64,000 nt of DNA, taken from the NCBI GenBank assembly GCA_019358945.1, contig JAHHIE010000011.1:60173-124172 (forward strand), written 5' to 3'. The stretch is from Stenomitos rutilans HA7619-LM2. GTDB lineage: Bacteria; Cyanobacteriota; Cyanobacteriia; Leptolyngbyales; Leptolyngbyaceae. A program made the translations under genes and the position numbers. Every line of letters begins with the position of its first letter. Position 1 is the first letter of the stretch. Below, piece by piece: positions 46,000 to 55,807 of the stretch. Under the pieces are notes generated by a model. That model made no database searches. It worked only from the letters and a program-made list of their open reading frames with translations, and was not told where the DNA came from.

Positions 46000-46668
46000 A
46001 TGAATCAGTCTATTTCTGCATCCTGGGCATCCATGAAAACCATTGATGTGCCAGTGCCGATCGAAAAGCTGCCAGTCGAGAAGCTGTCTAATGTTGATCT
46101 GGTGTTGCAATGTCAAGCTGGTCTTCGACCCGATAAAGCGGCTTTTGCAGAATTGCTCCGTCGCTATCAGTCTCATGTAGAACGGGTGCTTTACCATTTA
46201 GCGCCTGATTGGCAAGACCGCTCTGACCTCGTGCAAGAAGTCTGGATTCGCGTCTATCGGCATATCAAGCGCTTGCAAGAGCCTATCAAATTTCGGGGTT
46301 GGCTCAGTCGGATTGCAACCAATCTGTTTTACGACGAACTGCGTAAACGCAAGCGCAGCAGCTATCCGTTATCGCTCGATGCCCGGTTGACCGTTGAGGA
46401 TGGTGAGATGGACTGGGAAATTGCTTCTGAAACCCCCGGCCCAGACGAGGACTTGACTACCCGAGAGTTTTACGACCAGCTTCAATCGGCGATCGCAGAT
46501 CTCCCAGAAGTCTTTCGCACGACGATCGTGCTACGTGAAATTCAGGGCATGGCGTACGAAGAAATCGCTGAGTTGACGGGCGTTTCGCTCGGTACCGTGA
46601 AGTCGAGAATTGCCAGGGCACGGTTACGGTTACAGACTCAACTGCAACGTTATCTAGATGGCGATTAA
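46000..46668 (+). CDS. sigG: ECF RNA polymerase sigma factor, SigG-like
   Basis: A 222-residue ECF sigma factor. Region 2 contains FAELLRRYQSHVERVLYHLAPDWQDRSDLVQEVWIRVYRH and the DNA-melting part FRGWLSRIATNLFYDELRKR; region 4 has LPEVFRTTIVLREIQGMAYEEIAELTG with the recognition helix SLGTVKSRIARARLRL. The start MNQSISAS (46000) is favoured over 45973. An anti-sigma gene lies 221 bp downstream on the same strand, matching the SigG-anti-sigma pairs described in cyanobacteria, used in envelope stress. A close paralogue lies at 58.7 kb. Confidence 0.9.
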   Translation: MNQSISASWASMKTIDVPVPIEKLPVEKLSNVDLVLQCQAGLRPDKAAFAELLRRYQSHVERVLYHLAPDWQDRSDLVQEVWIRVYRHIKRLQEPIKFRGWLSRIATNLFYDELRKRKRSSYPLSLDARLTVEDGEMDWEIASETPGPDEDLTTREFYDQLQSAIADLPEVFRTTIVLREIQGMAYEEIAELTGVSLGTVKSRIARARLRLQTQLQRYLDGD

Positions 46669-46889
46669 TCACCAGCGCAGACAATGTCAGGGCCAAAGCA
46701 TTTTTAAGACTATTTTTTCATTAAGACTCTCGCATATTTAGGGCTTTCAGGGTTTACTGATGAGTAGGTTTAAGTGGCTTTCTCGACTGGCTTGTGGTTT
46801 TGCTTCATGCTTGCTCTCAAAGCTTGTTTGCTTTTGATACCAGTGCGTTTAAACTACCAGTGCGTTTCAACCTATGACGTGGTGCCGAA

Positions 46890-47480
46890 ATGACCTCTAA
46901 CTTTAGTACTCCAAACGATTCTCAACAGCCACCTTCTATGAATGGTCAAAATTCGTCTTCATCCTCGTCCAATTTGATGCAGCGCGATCGCTTTGAGTTG
47001 CTAAGTGCTTACCTGGATGGCGAGGTCACCGCAGCCGAACGCAAGTTAGTTGAAGCATGGCTCGCCAATGATCCAGCCGTGCAGCGTCTACATAGCCGCT
47101 TGCTCAAGCTGCGTCATGGGTTACAAAACATGCCAGTGCCAGCCGCCACACAAACAGCCGAGCAGACTGCACATCAGGTGTTTGAGCGGTTAGAGCGCAA
47201 GCCAAAGCTGTCACTGGTTTGGGGCGGAGCGGCGATCGCAGCGCTGTTTGTTGGTGCTCTCGTCAGCAACCTCTTACCTGGCAATCAGCCTTCGCCTCAG
47301 CTTGCCAAAGGCTCTCAGCAGCCAGCGATCGAGGCACCTCAAACGAATGCCAACGAGGTATTACTGGTCGCGTTGGATAAACCGCTAGTCGATATTCCTA
47401 AAACCCCCGTTGCGGTGCCCAATAATGGTGCCTTCAAGAATGCAACAACGCCTACAGGGTCTAAACCAACTGCGCGTTAG
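46890..47480 (+). CDS. Membrane-bound anti-sigma factor
   Basis: A 196-residue anti-sigma protein. After a Ser/Gln-rich lead, the cytoplasmic anti-sigma domain reads RFELLSAYLDGEVTAAERKL and ends around LHSRLLKLRHGLQNMP; it lacks the His/Cys zinc motif of ZAS proteins. One TM helix (LVWGGAAIAALFVGALVSNLL) leads to a periplasmic Pro/Asn-rich tail. It should hold the SigG-like factor at the membrane and release it under stress, possibly by proteolysis. Confidence 0.85.
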   Translation: MTSNFSTPNDSQQPPSMNGQNSSSSSSNLMQRDRFELLSAYLDGEVTAAERKLVEAWLANDPAVQRLHSRLLKLRHGLQNMPVPAATQTAEQTAHQVFERLERKPKLSLVWGGAAIAALFVGALVSNLLPGNQPSPQLAKGSQQPAIEAPQTNANEVLLVALDKPLVDIPKTPVAVPNNGAFKNATTPTGSKPTAR

Positions 47481-47503
47481 CAGACTGTTTTCAGGCGCAC
47501 GCG

Positions 47504-47920
47504 TTACTGTTGGTGCCACTGCCCGTCGGGTAAGAAAACGCCGCTCAACCGTTGAACTTGCGCTTTCGTCATCAGGTACGTCCAGGCTTGACCTAATTCT
47601 CGTTTTGCCTGGTCGTACACTGTAATTTTCTGGCGATCGTACTCGTTTTGTTCCAGGCTTTGATTGGGCACAGACGCATAAAATTCTGCTGGATCGTGCC
47701 GCTCATAGGCATCGAGCGCCTCCAGGACAGTTTCATCGGCGAATGATAGCACCATGCCATGCACGGTACCCACTTCAAGCGTCATGGCGGGGTAGCCGAA
47801 TGGTAGGGCATATAGGCAACCGTTAGCGCTGGCAGGCTTTGCTGCAATAACGTGACTGGCACAGATCTGATAGTTCTTTTCACCTGGCTTTAGCGTGCCG
47901 TAGACAAAAACGTGAATCAT
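47504..47920 (-). CDS. Gamma-glutamylcyclotransferase-family protein
   Basis: A 138-residue GGCT/AIG2-like protein. The substrate-binding motif YGTLKPGE is at residue 7, with the family core GCLYALPFGYPAMTLEVGTVHGMVLSF (residues 34-60), the catalytic-Glu region LDAYERHDPAEF and the C-terminal YLMTKAQVQ. Members cyclise gamma-glutamyl amides, for example in glutathione turnover or peptide tailoring. The actual substrate is unknown. It converges with the anti-sigma gene. Confidence 0.88.
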   Translation of the reverse strand: MIHVFVYGTLKPGEKNYQICASHVIAAKPASANGCLYALPFGYPAMTLEVGTVHGMVLSFADETVLEALDAYERHDPAEFYASVPNQSLEQNEYDRQKITVYDQAKRELGQAWTYLMTKAQVQRLSGVFLPDGQWHQQ

Positions 47921-48195
47921 GGCGCTGTTTCAGTCTTACCGTCATTGCAAGGGTTCTATGGGTCAACACGTGCTGATGATAGCCGATCGCGCCAAAGCAC
48001 TGATTGGCTTTTGCATCGTAGGTTCTACCAGCGTTGATTGAGTACAGATGCTTCCTCTAAACCGTAGGCGCTTGGAGAACGCTAAAGTAGCAAGAAGCCT
48101 GTCAACCTGGCGCTGCTAAAACACGCAGCAAACCCAGCCGCATGGCAATACATAATCTGTACGATACACAGAAATTTGCTGATACCGTCCTTAGA

Positions 48196-48269
48196 CGGGC
48201 TAGGAGGGATTCGAACCCCCGACACCGTGGTCCGTAGCCACGTGCTCTAGTCCACTGAGCTACAAGCCC
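48196..48269 (-). tRNA. tRNA-Arg (ACG)
   Basis: Complete cloverleaf on the minus strand: 5' GGGCTTG, D arm with GTAGCTCAGTGGACTAGAGC, anticodon stem CGTGG/CCACG with loop CTACGGA (anticodon ACG), variable loop GTGTC, T arm GGGGGTTCGAATCCCTC, and 3' CTAGCCCG. The acceptor stem has one T-T mismatch. CCA is not encoded. After deamination to ICG it reads CGU, CGC and CGA. It lies just upstream of, and divergent from, moaC. Confidence 0.95.
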
Positions 48270-48303
48270 TTGCAAGAACCCTATACTATCACATCGGGTT
48301 AGA

Positions 48304-48831
48304 ATGACACAAAATTCCTCTGATACTCCATTCTCGATCGCCAGCCAACCCCTGACTCATCTCGATGCACAGGGGCATGCTCACATGGTTGATGTTTCAG
48401 CCAAGCCACAGACTATCCGAGAGGCGATCGCGGTAGGGCAGGTGCGGATGCGATCGGAGACACTGGCGGCAATTACGGCAGGCAATCTACCCAAAGGCGA
48501 TGTGCTAGCGACTGCTAGGTTGGCAGGCATTATGGCAGCCAAGCAAACCGCACAACTCATTCCCCTTTGTCACCCGTTGCCGCTGCATAAAGTTGAAGTG
48601 AGCCTGCTGCCAGATCTTGCCTTGCCGGGGTACCGCATTCGAGCCTTGGTCAGAACGAAAGCCGAAACGGGTGTTGAAATGGAAGCCCTAACAGCCGTTT
48701 CTGTTGCGGCCCTGACGGTCTATGACATGGCAAAAGCACTGGAGAAATCCATGCAAATTGAGCAAATCCATCTGGTGAGTAAAACAGGTGGAAAGTCGGG
48801 GGATTACCAGTCAGGAGAAGACTGGGATTGA
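48304..48831 (+). CDS. moaC: Cyclic pyranopterin monophosphate synthase MoaC
   Basis: A 175-residue MoaC, which converts the MoaA product to cPMP in molybdenum cofactor biosynthesis. Family motifs: [79 protein letters not shown] with the catalytic Asp, and [11 protein letters not shown]. Other moa genes are not in this window. The downstream aminotransferase frame overlaps its last 44 bp, but that gene may start later. Confidence 0.96.
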   Translation: MTQNSSDTPFSIASQPLTHLDAQGHAHMVDVSAKPQTIREAIAVGQVRMRSETLAAITAGNLPKGDVLATARLAGIMAAKQTAQLIPLCHPLPLHKVEVSLLPDLALPGYRIRALVRTKAETGVEMEALTAVSVAALTVYDMAKALEKSMQIEQIHLVSKTGGKSGDYQSGEDWD

Positions 48832-50101
48832 GTTACACTCAGCGGAGTATGCGCCTACTCTGTCAGTTCGCCAAATTCTACTAGTCCGCCAAATTGTGCT
48901 TGAAGCCTTACATCCGTCTGAACTGCCATTTCTACAATATTGGTCTCTCGACCCAACGATTACCTTCTTAAATCATGGCTCGTTTGGCGCGTGTCCGTTA
49001 GCGGTGCTGGCGGAGCAGCAGCAATTGCGGGCACGTATGGAGCAACAGCCCCTCCAGTTTTTTGGACGCGATCTAGAAGCGTTGCTGGATGATGCCCGTG
49101 CTAAACTCGCCGCGTTTGTGGGAGCTGATTCGGATGATCTGGCCTTTGTGCCGAATGCGACGACTGCCATTAACACCGTCTTGCGATCGCTCGTCTTTGC
49201 ACCAGGTGACGAATTGCTGACGACGAATCAGGAATACAATGCCTGCCGGAATGCCCTGAACTATGTGGCAGAACGGTATAACCTGAAGGTTGTGGTCGCA
49301 GAGATACCATTCCCCATTGAGTCTTCAAAGCAAGTGGTTGAAGCAATCATTGGTTGTATTTCGGCACGCACTCGCTTGGCGCTACTGGATCATGTCGTCA
49401 GTCAAACGGGGTTGGTGTTTCCCATTGCTGAACTGGTGCAAGCACTCACGCAACGAGGTGTTGAGACGCTGGTGGACGGTGCGCATGCGCCCGGAATGGT
49501 GCCGTTGAATCTGCAAACAATCGGAGCAACATACTATACCGGGAATTGTCACAAGTGGCTTTGTGCACCCAAGGGAGCGGCATTTCTCTATGTGCAGCGC
49601 GATCGCCAAGCAGTCATTCGTCCACTGACTATAAGCCACGGTGCTAACGCGACCCGCACCGATCGCAGTCGCTTTCGATTGGAGTTTGACTGGACAGGGA
49701 CGGACGACCCCACCGCCTACCTTTGTATTCCCACTGCCATTCGTGTCATGGAATCGCTGTTACCATGTGGTTGGCAGGATGTGATGGCAAAAAATCATGC
49801 TTTGGCGATCACGGCTCGTCGCCATCTGTGTGAAACGCTTGAAATCGTGCCGCCCTGCCCTGATGAAATGCTTGGCTCGTTGGCTGTTCTTCCCCTACTG
49901 GACGGCAATCCTCAATGGCTGCAAGATTCGCTGTTAGAGCGCTATCAAATTGAGGTGCCAATTGTGCCATTTCCAACCGCCAACAGCCGTCTTGTTCGAG
50001 TTTCGGCCCAACTTTACAATCGGTTGGAGCAGTATGAAGTTCTGGCGACTGCGATTGTAGCTTTGTTGTATGAAGAATTGAATCAAACTGCAAACAAATA
50101 A
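48788..50101 (+). CDS. Class V PLP-dependent aminotransferase-like enzyme (isopenicillin-N-epimerase type)
   Basis: About 400-437 residues. The core [63 protein letters not shown] and the PLP Lys in [16 protein letters not shown] identify the class V subgroup containing isopenicillin-N epimerase-like and cysteine-desulfurase-like enzymes. The start is uncertain: the frame opens inside moaC at 48788; GTG at 48896 would remove 36 unconserved residues. Upstream of it CGCCAAATT occurs twice. Substrate unknown. Confidence 0.87.
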   Translation: MESRGITSQEKTGIELHSAEYAPTLSVRQILLVRQIVLEALHPSELPFLQYWSLDPTITFLNHGSFGACPLAVLAEQQQLRARMEQQPLQFFGRDLEALLDDARAKLAAFVGADSDDLAFVPNATTAINTVLRSLVFAPGDELLTTNQEYNACRNALNYVAERYNLKVVVAEIPFPIESSKQVVEAIIGCISARTRLALLDHVVSQTGLVFPIAELVQALTQRGVETLVDGAHAPGMVPLNLQTIGATYYTGNCHKWLCAPKGAAFLYVQRDRQAVIRPLTISHGANATRTDRSRFRLEFDWTGTDDPTAYLCIPTAIRVMESLLPCGWQDVMAKNHALAITARRHLCETLEIVPPCPDEMLGSLAVLPLLDGNPQWLQDSLLERYQIEVPIVPFPTANSRLVRVSAQLYNRLEQYEVLATAIVALLYEELNQTANK

Positions 50102-50432
50102 TGCAGATCGGCAATGAATCTTTAAGCAAAATAAATCTTTAAGGAAACGTTCTTTGCGTCCTTTTTCCTACCGCAGAAATCGTGCGACACACAGCCAGCG
50201 TTAGTTACTGGTTAAGCGCAAGTTCTGTTTAATACCATCCAAAAGTGAAAAAATCGGAATTATTACAGAACGCAGAGCAGCTAGTCCCTTGCCGCTACTT
50301 TTTCTGTCTCATATCCTGGTAGAGAGTTCTCTAGCTTCTCAAGCAGTTCTCTAGCCTTTTCAGAAGCAATTTTTTCCAATTCGTCTTTTCAAAACCCCAC
50401 GGTTCTTAACTGTTTAAATCAGAGGTATTAGT
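50102..50432. other. Intergenic region before the zinc-ribbon gene
   Basis: No gene or RNA can be supported. TCTCTAGCTTCTCAAGCAGTTCTCTAGCCTTTTC shows local partial duplication (GTTCTCTAGC twice, about 50325-50360). The downstream gene may use the weak AGAGG at about 50421 as ribosome-binding site. Confidence 0.4.
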
Positions 50433-50624
50433 ATGAGCGCGTGTCCTTGCTGTGGCGAAGTGTTGTTACGTCATGCTCGCCATACTGGCATTTACTGGTT
50501 TTGTACCCATTGCTGGCAAGAAATGCCTGATTTAACGCTAGATCAGCTTAAGATTCGCTACAACTTTTCTCACCCATCACGTTTAGCTAATTTGCTGCAA
50601 GCCCAATCAGCGCTCACAGTTTGA
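50433..50624 (+). CDS. Small zinc-ribbon-like protein conserved in cyanobacteria
   Basis: A 63-residue protein with two CxxC knuckles (CPCCGEVLL and CTHCWQEM) spaced by a His/Arg-rich turn (RHARHTGIYWF), i.e. a probable zinc ribbon, followed by a short helical tail. The pattern RH.RH..IYWFC.HCWQEMP is one I associate with small cyanobacterial proteins of unknown role. AGAGG stands 8 bp upstream of the ATG. Confidence 0.75.
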   Translation: MSACPCCGEVLLRHARHTGIYWFCTHCWQEMPDLTLDQLKIRYNFSHPSRLANLLQAQSALTV

Positions 50625-50847
50625 AGAAGTTTGAACGCATCGAATTTTACTCGCGTTAGTGACACAGTTGGTAGTCGTGATGTTCCCCCTCTCTGATGAC
50701 TTGATTGTTGTAAAAAGCAGTCAAGTCGTCAGTTTATTTGAGCGCGATCGACAAGTTGTGCTCTGTGATTGGTTGTATTTCCTGGACAAAACGATCGCAT
50801 CTTTATACAAGCTGAGCCTATCGCCTGACTTTAATAAGCACTGACGC

Positions 50848-52452
50848 ATGAACCTACCGCTGCTCCTCGATATTGGCATTGGGCTTTTTGTGATTTACGT
50901 CACCTTTAGCCTTCTAGCCTCTGAATTTCAAGAGCTATTAACGACGTTATTGCAGTGGCGAGCACAGCACCTGAAGCAATCGATTGAAACCCTTTTAGCA
51001 GGCGAGAGTAAACCCGAACTAGGTCAATCAGCCGCAGAGATTCAACAGATTCAAACGCAGCTTAAGGCTTCTAAAGAGCTTGCGGATCGCCTCTATAATC
51101 ACGCCCTTATTCGATCCCTTGAGCATGAATCGAAGGGACTACTAGGCAGCATTGCGGAACGAGTAAGTCAATGGACAAGCGCATCCAAAACATTTGCAGG
51201 CAAAGCCAGCGGGCCATCCTATTTACCCTCAGAAACGTTTTCGACTGCTCTACTAGAAACTTTAAAGATAGGAGCACTCACTCAAGCAATCACCCAACGT
51301 AAGTTCATTCAGCTAATAGTGACAAAGGTTGTACAACCGATTTTTGACGTAATCAGTGCTTTGCGGCATCACAACGCGAACGAGCTGCTATTGGAACCCG
51401 AACTGCAAGCATTTCAAACCGAAATTAAGGCGATTGAGCAAACGTTAAGCCATCAGCCAGAACTAGATTCTATCCCTTTGAGTCAGGTGGCTGGTGTTGT
51501 AAACCGCTTACTTACAAATGTCAAAGCGGTGTTGCCTGAAAGCGATCCATTGAGCCAGGGCTATGTGCAGCAACTGACCGCGATCGAGCAACAGGTTTCT
51601 ACGTTAGAGAAAGAGGCAGAACCTAACTTTATTGAAGTGATGTCCTCCTTCAAGACTCTAACGTGGGTCGCCCAATCCCTTCAACCGTCCAATAACTTCG
51701 ATCAGGCAATGCTAGACCAGATACCTGACTCAGCATTACAGCAACGCTTTCAAGCGGGGTACGATTTGCTACAAGCAACGAAGCAGGTGATTAAGGTTGC
51801 CGATCAGGGGCAAGATGATTTTCAGGCAATGCTAACGCAGCTTTCCCCTCATTTACGCGATAGCTTAGAAATGCTTGCAAAGCGGGCACAGACGAAGATT
51901 CCCCCGTTTGAGCAGGGGACAAACCAGTTGGCACAAGAAGTCGCCATTTGGTTTGATCGCTCAATGGAGCGTAGCGCAGGCGTTTATAAACGCAACGCGA
52001 AAGGGGTTGCCATGCTCATTGGCCTGGTGATTGCAGTTACTACAAACACTGACACGCTACACATTATCAATCGTCTGGCACAAGACTCTGCCCTCCGTGC
52101 CGCTTACAGTCAGGCAGCCAGCACCTTGGTGAGCACCAACCCTAACGCGATCGTCTGTCTGCAAGCTCAAACTGATCAAGCCTCCCAAATAGCCTGTTTG
52201 AACAATAATGCTGTAAATTTGCGGGTTGCCCTTGACCGGACAACGGCTTTACCGATCGGCTGGAATGCCACTAATTGGCAAGAGCAATGGCAGTTACACC
52301 CCCAGGGCAGGCTGATCGCAAGTCTTAAGCTCCTGATTGGCTGGTTGGTGAGCGCGATTGCGCTCTCAATGGGTGCACCTTTCTGGTTCAATGTGCTCAA
52401 CAAGATTGTCAATGTACGTAATAGCGGCAAACCGCCAGCCTCAACCAGTTGA
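50848..52452 (+). CDS. Large membrane-anchored protein of unknown function
   Basis: A 534-residue protein with an N-terminal TM helix (LLLDIGIGLFVIYVTFSLLASEF), a long soluble helical domain (residues ~40-390) rich in Gln, Leu and Ala, then a TM (GVAMLIGLVIAVTTNTDTL), a loop with a Cys pair (IVCLQAQ, IACLNN), and a C-terminal TM (LLIGWLVSAIALSMGAPFW). The ending FWFNVLNKIVNVRNSGKPP resembles a family found in many bacteria with unknown function. No catalytic motif is visible. Confidence 0.8.
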   Translation: MNLPLLLDIGIGLFVIYVTFSLLASEFQELLTTLLQWRAQHLKQSIETLLAGESKPELGQSAAEIQQIQTQLKASKELADRLYNHALIRSLEHESKGLLGSIAERVSQWTSASKTFAGKASGPSYLPSETFSTALLETLKIGALTQAITQRKFIQLIVTKVVQPIFDVISALRHHNANELLLEPELQAFQTEIKAIEQTLSHQPELDSIPLSQVAGVVNRLLTNVKAVLPESDPLSQGYVQQLTAIEQQVSTLEKEAEPNFIEVMSSFKTLTWVAQSLQPSNNFDQAMLDQIPDSALQQRFQAGYDLLQATKQVIKVADQGQDDFQAMLTQLSPHLRDSLEMLAKRAQTKIPPFEQGTNQLAQEVAIWFDRSMERSAGVYKRNAKGVAMLIGLVIAVTTNTDTLHIINRLAQDSALRAAYSQAASTLVSTNPNAIVCLQAQTDQASQIACLNNNAVNLRVALDRTTALPIGWNATNWQEQWQLHPQGRLIASLKLLIGWLVSAIALSMGAPFWFNVLNKIVNVRNSGKPPASTS

Positions 52453-52505
52453 TCAGCGTCTTAAACGCTCCCGATTCAAGCTTAAATAGATGAAGCCGTT
52501 TCAAT

Positions 52506-54182
52506 GTGTCTGTCTGCGTGACTGAATCGAAGCCAACTCGTTCTCTGGCAGGCATTGCCGGAATTGTGGCGATCGCCACTCTCATCAGTAAAATTTTTGG
52601 GCTGATGCGACAGCAGGCGATCGCGGCAGCCTTTGGGGTGGGTCCAGCATACGGCGCGTACAACTTTGCGTATGTCATTCCAGGATTCTTGCTCATCCTG
52701 CTGGGTGGTATCAATGGGCCATTCCACAGCGCGATCGTCAGCGTCCTGGCTAAGCGAAAGCAAGATGAAGTGGCTCCCATTATGGAGAGCATTACTACAC
52801 TGGTCGTTAGTCTTCTATTGTTAGTCACGATCGGGCTGGTGATTTTTGCCGATCCCTTGATGCATCTAGTTGCTCCAGGGCTATACCTGACCTCTGCTCA
52901 GGCTGCCGTGAAAGGGATTGATGCAGCAACGTTTCAAGTGCTGCAACAGACGAAAGACATTGCCATTCAGCAGTTTCGCATCATGGCACCGATGGCAATG
53001 CTGGCAGGGCTTATTGGTATTGGGTTTGGAGCCTTGAACGCGGCGGATCAATATTGGTTGCCCTCCATCAGCCCACTATTTTCTAGCGTGACGATGTTGA
53101 TTGGGTTGGGAGGGCTAGCCCTTTATCTAGGCGATAAGGCGGCGTTGCCACAATACGCCGCTCTAGGTGGCGCTGTTTTGGCTTGGTCAACGTTAGCCGG
53201 AGCTGTGTTGCAATGGCTCGTTCAGCTTCCAGCCCAGTTGAAATCTGGGTTAGGAAGCTTCCGGTTGCGCTTCAACTTCCGTGAACCGGATGTGCAGGAA
53301 GTGATCAAAATCATGGGGCCAGCGACGTTTTCGTCTGGCATGATGCAAATTAACGTCTGGACGGATCTGTTTTTTGCGTCGTTCATTCCCAATGCTGCCG
53401 CTGCTGTTTCGGCAATGGGCTACGCTGGGCTGCTGGTACTCACGCCGTTGGGCATTATCTCTAATGCGATTCTGGTGCCGCTCCTGCCTGCCTTTGCCAA
53501 ACTTGCTGCTCCCGACAATTGGCCTGAACTAAAGGTACGTATCCGTCAGGGGCTGCTCACCACTGCTGTAACCATGCTGCCAGTCAGTGCCTTAATGATG
53601 GCGCTAGCGTTTCCGCTCTCACGAGTAGTGTATGAGCGCTACGCCTTTAAGGTGGAAGATTCGTACCTGACAGCCTCCGTACTGGTTGCCTACGCCCTAG
53701 GCATGTTCTTTTACCTGTCGCGGGATGTGCTAGTGCGGGTGTTCTACGCGCTAGAAGACGGCGAAACGCCCTTTCGGATTAGCGTTGTCAACATTTTTTT
53801 CAATGCGCTGCTCGATTTCGTTCTGGTAAAACCGCTGGGAGCACCCGGTTTGGTGCTGGCAACCGTGAGCGTCAATGCCATTTCGATGGTGGCAATGCTG
53901 TGGATCTTGAACCGCCGTCTGGGTGGTTTGCCGCTGCGATCGTGGTCAATCTCTGTGGCTGGATTAACGATCGGCAGCGCGATCGCTGGCCTCGCAGCTT
54001 GGGGGACGTTACAGGCCAGTGAACACTTCTGGGGTCGAGACGGACTACTACTCTTGCTGTTTCAGCTATGCCTTGCTGGCGCGATCGGACTGCTCGTCTT
54101 CGCGCTGATTGCCGCCCAACTTCGATTGCCGGAGGTAGAGCAAGTGGTCGATCGCCTGAAGCAAACTTTTTTCAGGCGTTAA
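52506..54182 (+). CDS. murJ: Lipid II flippase MurJ
   Basis: A 558-residue MOP-superfamily flippase moving lipid II across the inner membrane for peptidoglycan synthesis. About 14 hydrophobic helices; signatures include SKIFGLMRQQAIAAAFG, AYNFAYVIPGFL, GPFHSAIVSV, FRIMAPMAMLAGLIGIGFG and the later DVLVRVFYALEDGETPFRIS. The start is GTG 52506, with GTG 52518 (MTESKPTR) an alternative. Normal length for the family. The upstream membrane-protein gene ends 53 bp before. Confidence 0.95.
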   Translation: MSVCVTESKPTRSLAGIAGIVAIATLISKIFGLMRQQAIAAAFGVGPAYGAYNFAYVIPGFLLILLGGINGPFHSAIVSVLAKRKQDEVAPIMESITTLVVSLLLLVTIGLVIFADPLMHLVAPGLYLTSAQAAVKGIDAATFQVLQQTKDIAIQQFRIMAPMAMLAGLIGIGFGALNAADQYWLPSISPLFSSVTMLIGLGGLALYLGDKAALPQYAALGGAVLAWSTLAGAVLQWLVQLPAQLKSGLGSFRLRFNFREPDVQEVIKIMGPATFSSGMMQINVWTDLFFASFIPNAAAAVSAMGYAGLLVLTPLGIISNAILVPLLPAFAKLAAPDNWPELKVRIRQGLLTTAVTMLPVSALMMALAFPLSRVVYERYAFKVEDSYLTASVLVAYALGMFFYLSRDVLVRVFYALEDGETPFRISVVNIFFNALLDFVLVKPLGAPGLVLATVSVNAISMVAMLWILNRRLGGLPLRSWSISVAGLTIGSAIAGLAAWGTLQASEHFWGRDGLLLLLFQLCLAGAIGLLVFALIAAQLRLPEVEQVVDRLKQTFFRR

Positions 54183-54240
54183 GCGCACTTCAAACCCTGA
54201 GTGGACTGCAATCGGCTCAAAACTTAACACTCAGAACTTT

Positions 54241-54549
54241 CTAAAGCTTCCGCTGAAACTCCTCTAGCAGGTCAATCAAATTAACCTGGCACTGCATCGG
54301 CAGCAGATCCGATAATGGGACTTCCCGCTTGCCGCCACCAAGCTTGACCGGAATCTGCTGAAGCACCTGGACAACATCGTCTTCCACAATGTCTTTAGAC
54401 CCAAGCATTGGATAAAGCTTCTCTGCAAGCACCGTGTGAAGATGAGCATCAGAGAGGTAAAGATGCCACTTTGCCACGTCGATATAAATCGCTTCACCAA
54501 TCTCCGCTGCAAGAGCCTCGATCGTTTCGGTAGAACTGGTTTTTGCCAT
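54241..54549 (-). CDS. DUF3181 family protein
   Basis: A 102-residue soluble protein. The sequence TEAIEALAAEIGEAIYIDVAKWHLYLSDAHLHTVLAEKLYP (residues ~6-45 in slightly different form) followed by LQQIPVKLGGGKREVPLSDLLP is the pattern of DUF3181, a family restricted mostly to cyanobacteria. ATG 54549 (MAKTSSTE) is preferred over an extension to 54600. Function unknown. It converges with murJ. Confidence 0.85.
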   Translation of the reverse strand: MAKTSSTETIEALAAEIGEAIYIDVAKWHLYLSDAHLHTVLAEKLYPMLGSKDIVEDDVVQVLQQIPVKLGGGKREVPLSDLLPMQCQVNLIDLLEEFQRKL

Positions 54550-54671
54550 TGCCGTGAGTTCCAAATTTGCTAAACAACGGTTGCCTGATAGCGGCAGCAA
54601 ACTGAGCTTAAAAAAGAGGTTGTGGAAAGTTCGGATCGCGCGAAACTAAGAGGCCACGAGCGATCGTTTAC

Positions 54672-55010
54672 TTACTTAGTTGATTTAGACGCTTTAGTCG
54701 AGACGGTTGGTTTAAAGCCTATGCCTGCGTTGGGAGTTGTAGGGGTTGGCTCAGTGTAGTCGGCGATCGCAAAAATGTAGACAGCATGCAGCAGCAGCAG
54801 TGCAACCCAGCCAAGCGTAATCCAGGGAGTCCAGGGTAGACCTCCCGGTGTGCCCAAGGGCGAAGTTTTTTCACCAAGAATACGGAAAAACCAGAGGCTA
54901 GAATTGGTCACGGCAAAAACAGCCACATGCGTCGCAAAGTTCATGCGATCGTCCAGCTTACGGTAAGCGGGATCGTTGCGATCAGGTTGACGGGGCCAGC
55001 GAGGAGGCAT
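54672..55010 (-). CDS. 2TM domain-containing protein
   Basis: A 112-residue protein with a basic cytoplasmic start (MPPRWPRQPDRNDPAYRKLDDRM) and two TM helices (FATHVAVFAVTNSSLWFFRIL and WITLGWVALLLLHAVYIFAI), matching the bacterial 2TM domain pattern. A Thr/Pro/Lys-rich tail follows. 2TM domains occur alone or attached to histidine kinases and other signalling proteins. Here it is free-standing and its role is unknown. It is transcribed in the same direction as the DUF3181 gene, 123 bp upstream of it. Confidence 0.82.
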   Translation of the reverse strand: MPPRWPRQPDRNDPAYRKLDDRMNFATHVAVFAVTNSSLWFFRILGEKTSPLGTPGGLPWTPWITLGWVALLLLHAVYIFAIADYTEPTPTTPNAGIGFKPTVSTKASKSTK

Positions 55011-55216
55011 AAATCGTGAAAGTGCTATGAATAACTGAAGTTCAAAGTCTCATTCTAGAGTAACGAAGCAACCATCTGCATGATCAAGCTTTTAGCCTTT
55101 AAACAAGAAAGTTAGCCTGCATCCCCTTCAAAAATCTGTCACACCGCTTCTTCACCCAAAAGGCATTGGTCTAAAGAATTGCTTAAATTGCGGCATCAGT
55201 CAGGCCCAGCTAGCGG

Positions 55217-55807
55217 ATGAGTAAGGTTAAAATTCAGAAGGTTACGGATTCTAATAAAGAAATATCGCTGTTCTCACACCGGACTACGTTTGTGACTATT
55301 GCACGTTTTTTTCGTGGTTCGAGGCTTAAGCGCCGCCTAACCCACTTGACGGTCGTGGTGCTGCCTGATGAAGCATCCACATTTCAAGCGTATCGACTGC
55401 TCCATCACCACGGTATTTCCCCAGAGCATTTGGCGATCGTTGGTGAAGGATATAGTAGTCCAGACCGGGTTGGCCTAAAAGCACCCCTACAAATTGCGGC
55501 TGATAAGGCTCGCAGGTTAGGTCTATTTGCAATGGTTTCAGGCGTTGTCTTAAGTTTAAGCATTTCACTCATCGCCAATCCAGGTTGGAATACAGCGCTT
55601 ATTGTGTTAGTAACAGGCATACTTAGTGGCTTTTGTGCTGCGCTTGTTGGTGCGTTAGTTGGCTTCTTAGGCGAAGGAAGTACAGCTAGTATCTATCGAC
55701 ATCATTTAGATCAAGGACGGTATCTGCTGTTAATTGAAGGCTCCGAAAGACTTGTTAATCGCGGACAGGAAGTGCTAGGCCATTACTTGACGCCCAGCCC
55801 TTACTAA
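55217..55807 (+). CDS. Membrane protein with YflT-like stress domain pattern
   Basis: A 196-residue protein. A basic N-terminal segment precedes a short alpha/beta stretch (LTVVVLPDEASTFQAYRLLHHHGISPEHLAIVG, residues 44-76) like that of general-stress 17M/YflT proteins. Two TM helices follow, LGLFAMVSGVVLSLSISLI and ALIVLVTGILSGFCAALVGALVGFL, then a second alpha/beta stretch (QGRYLLLIEGSERLVNRGQEVL). The layout suggests a membrane protein with a split ferredoxin-like domain. Function unknown. Confidence 0.75.
   Translation: MSKVKIQKVTDSNKEISLFSHRTTFVTIARFFRGSRLKRRLTHLTVVVLPDEASTFQAYRLLHHHGISPEHLAIVGEGYSSPDRVGLKAPLQIAADKARRLGLFAMVSGVVLSLSISLIANPGWNTALIVLVTGILSGFCAALVGALVGFLGEGSTASIYRHHLDQGRYLLLIEGSERLVNRGQEVLGHYLTPSPY

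Noticed and set aside
50659..50844. 61-codon ORF ending 3 bp before the large membrane-protein gene
   Set aside because: Close spacing is attractive, but the GTG start lacks a ribosome-binding site and the product has no recognisable feature; left out for lack of support.
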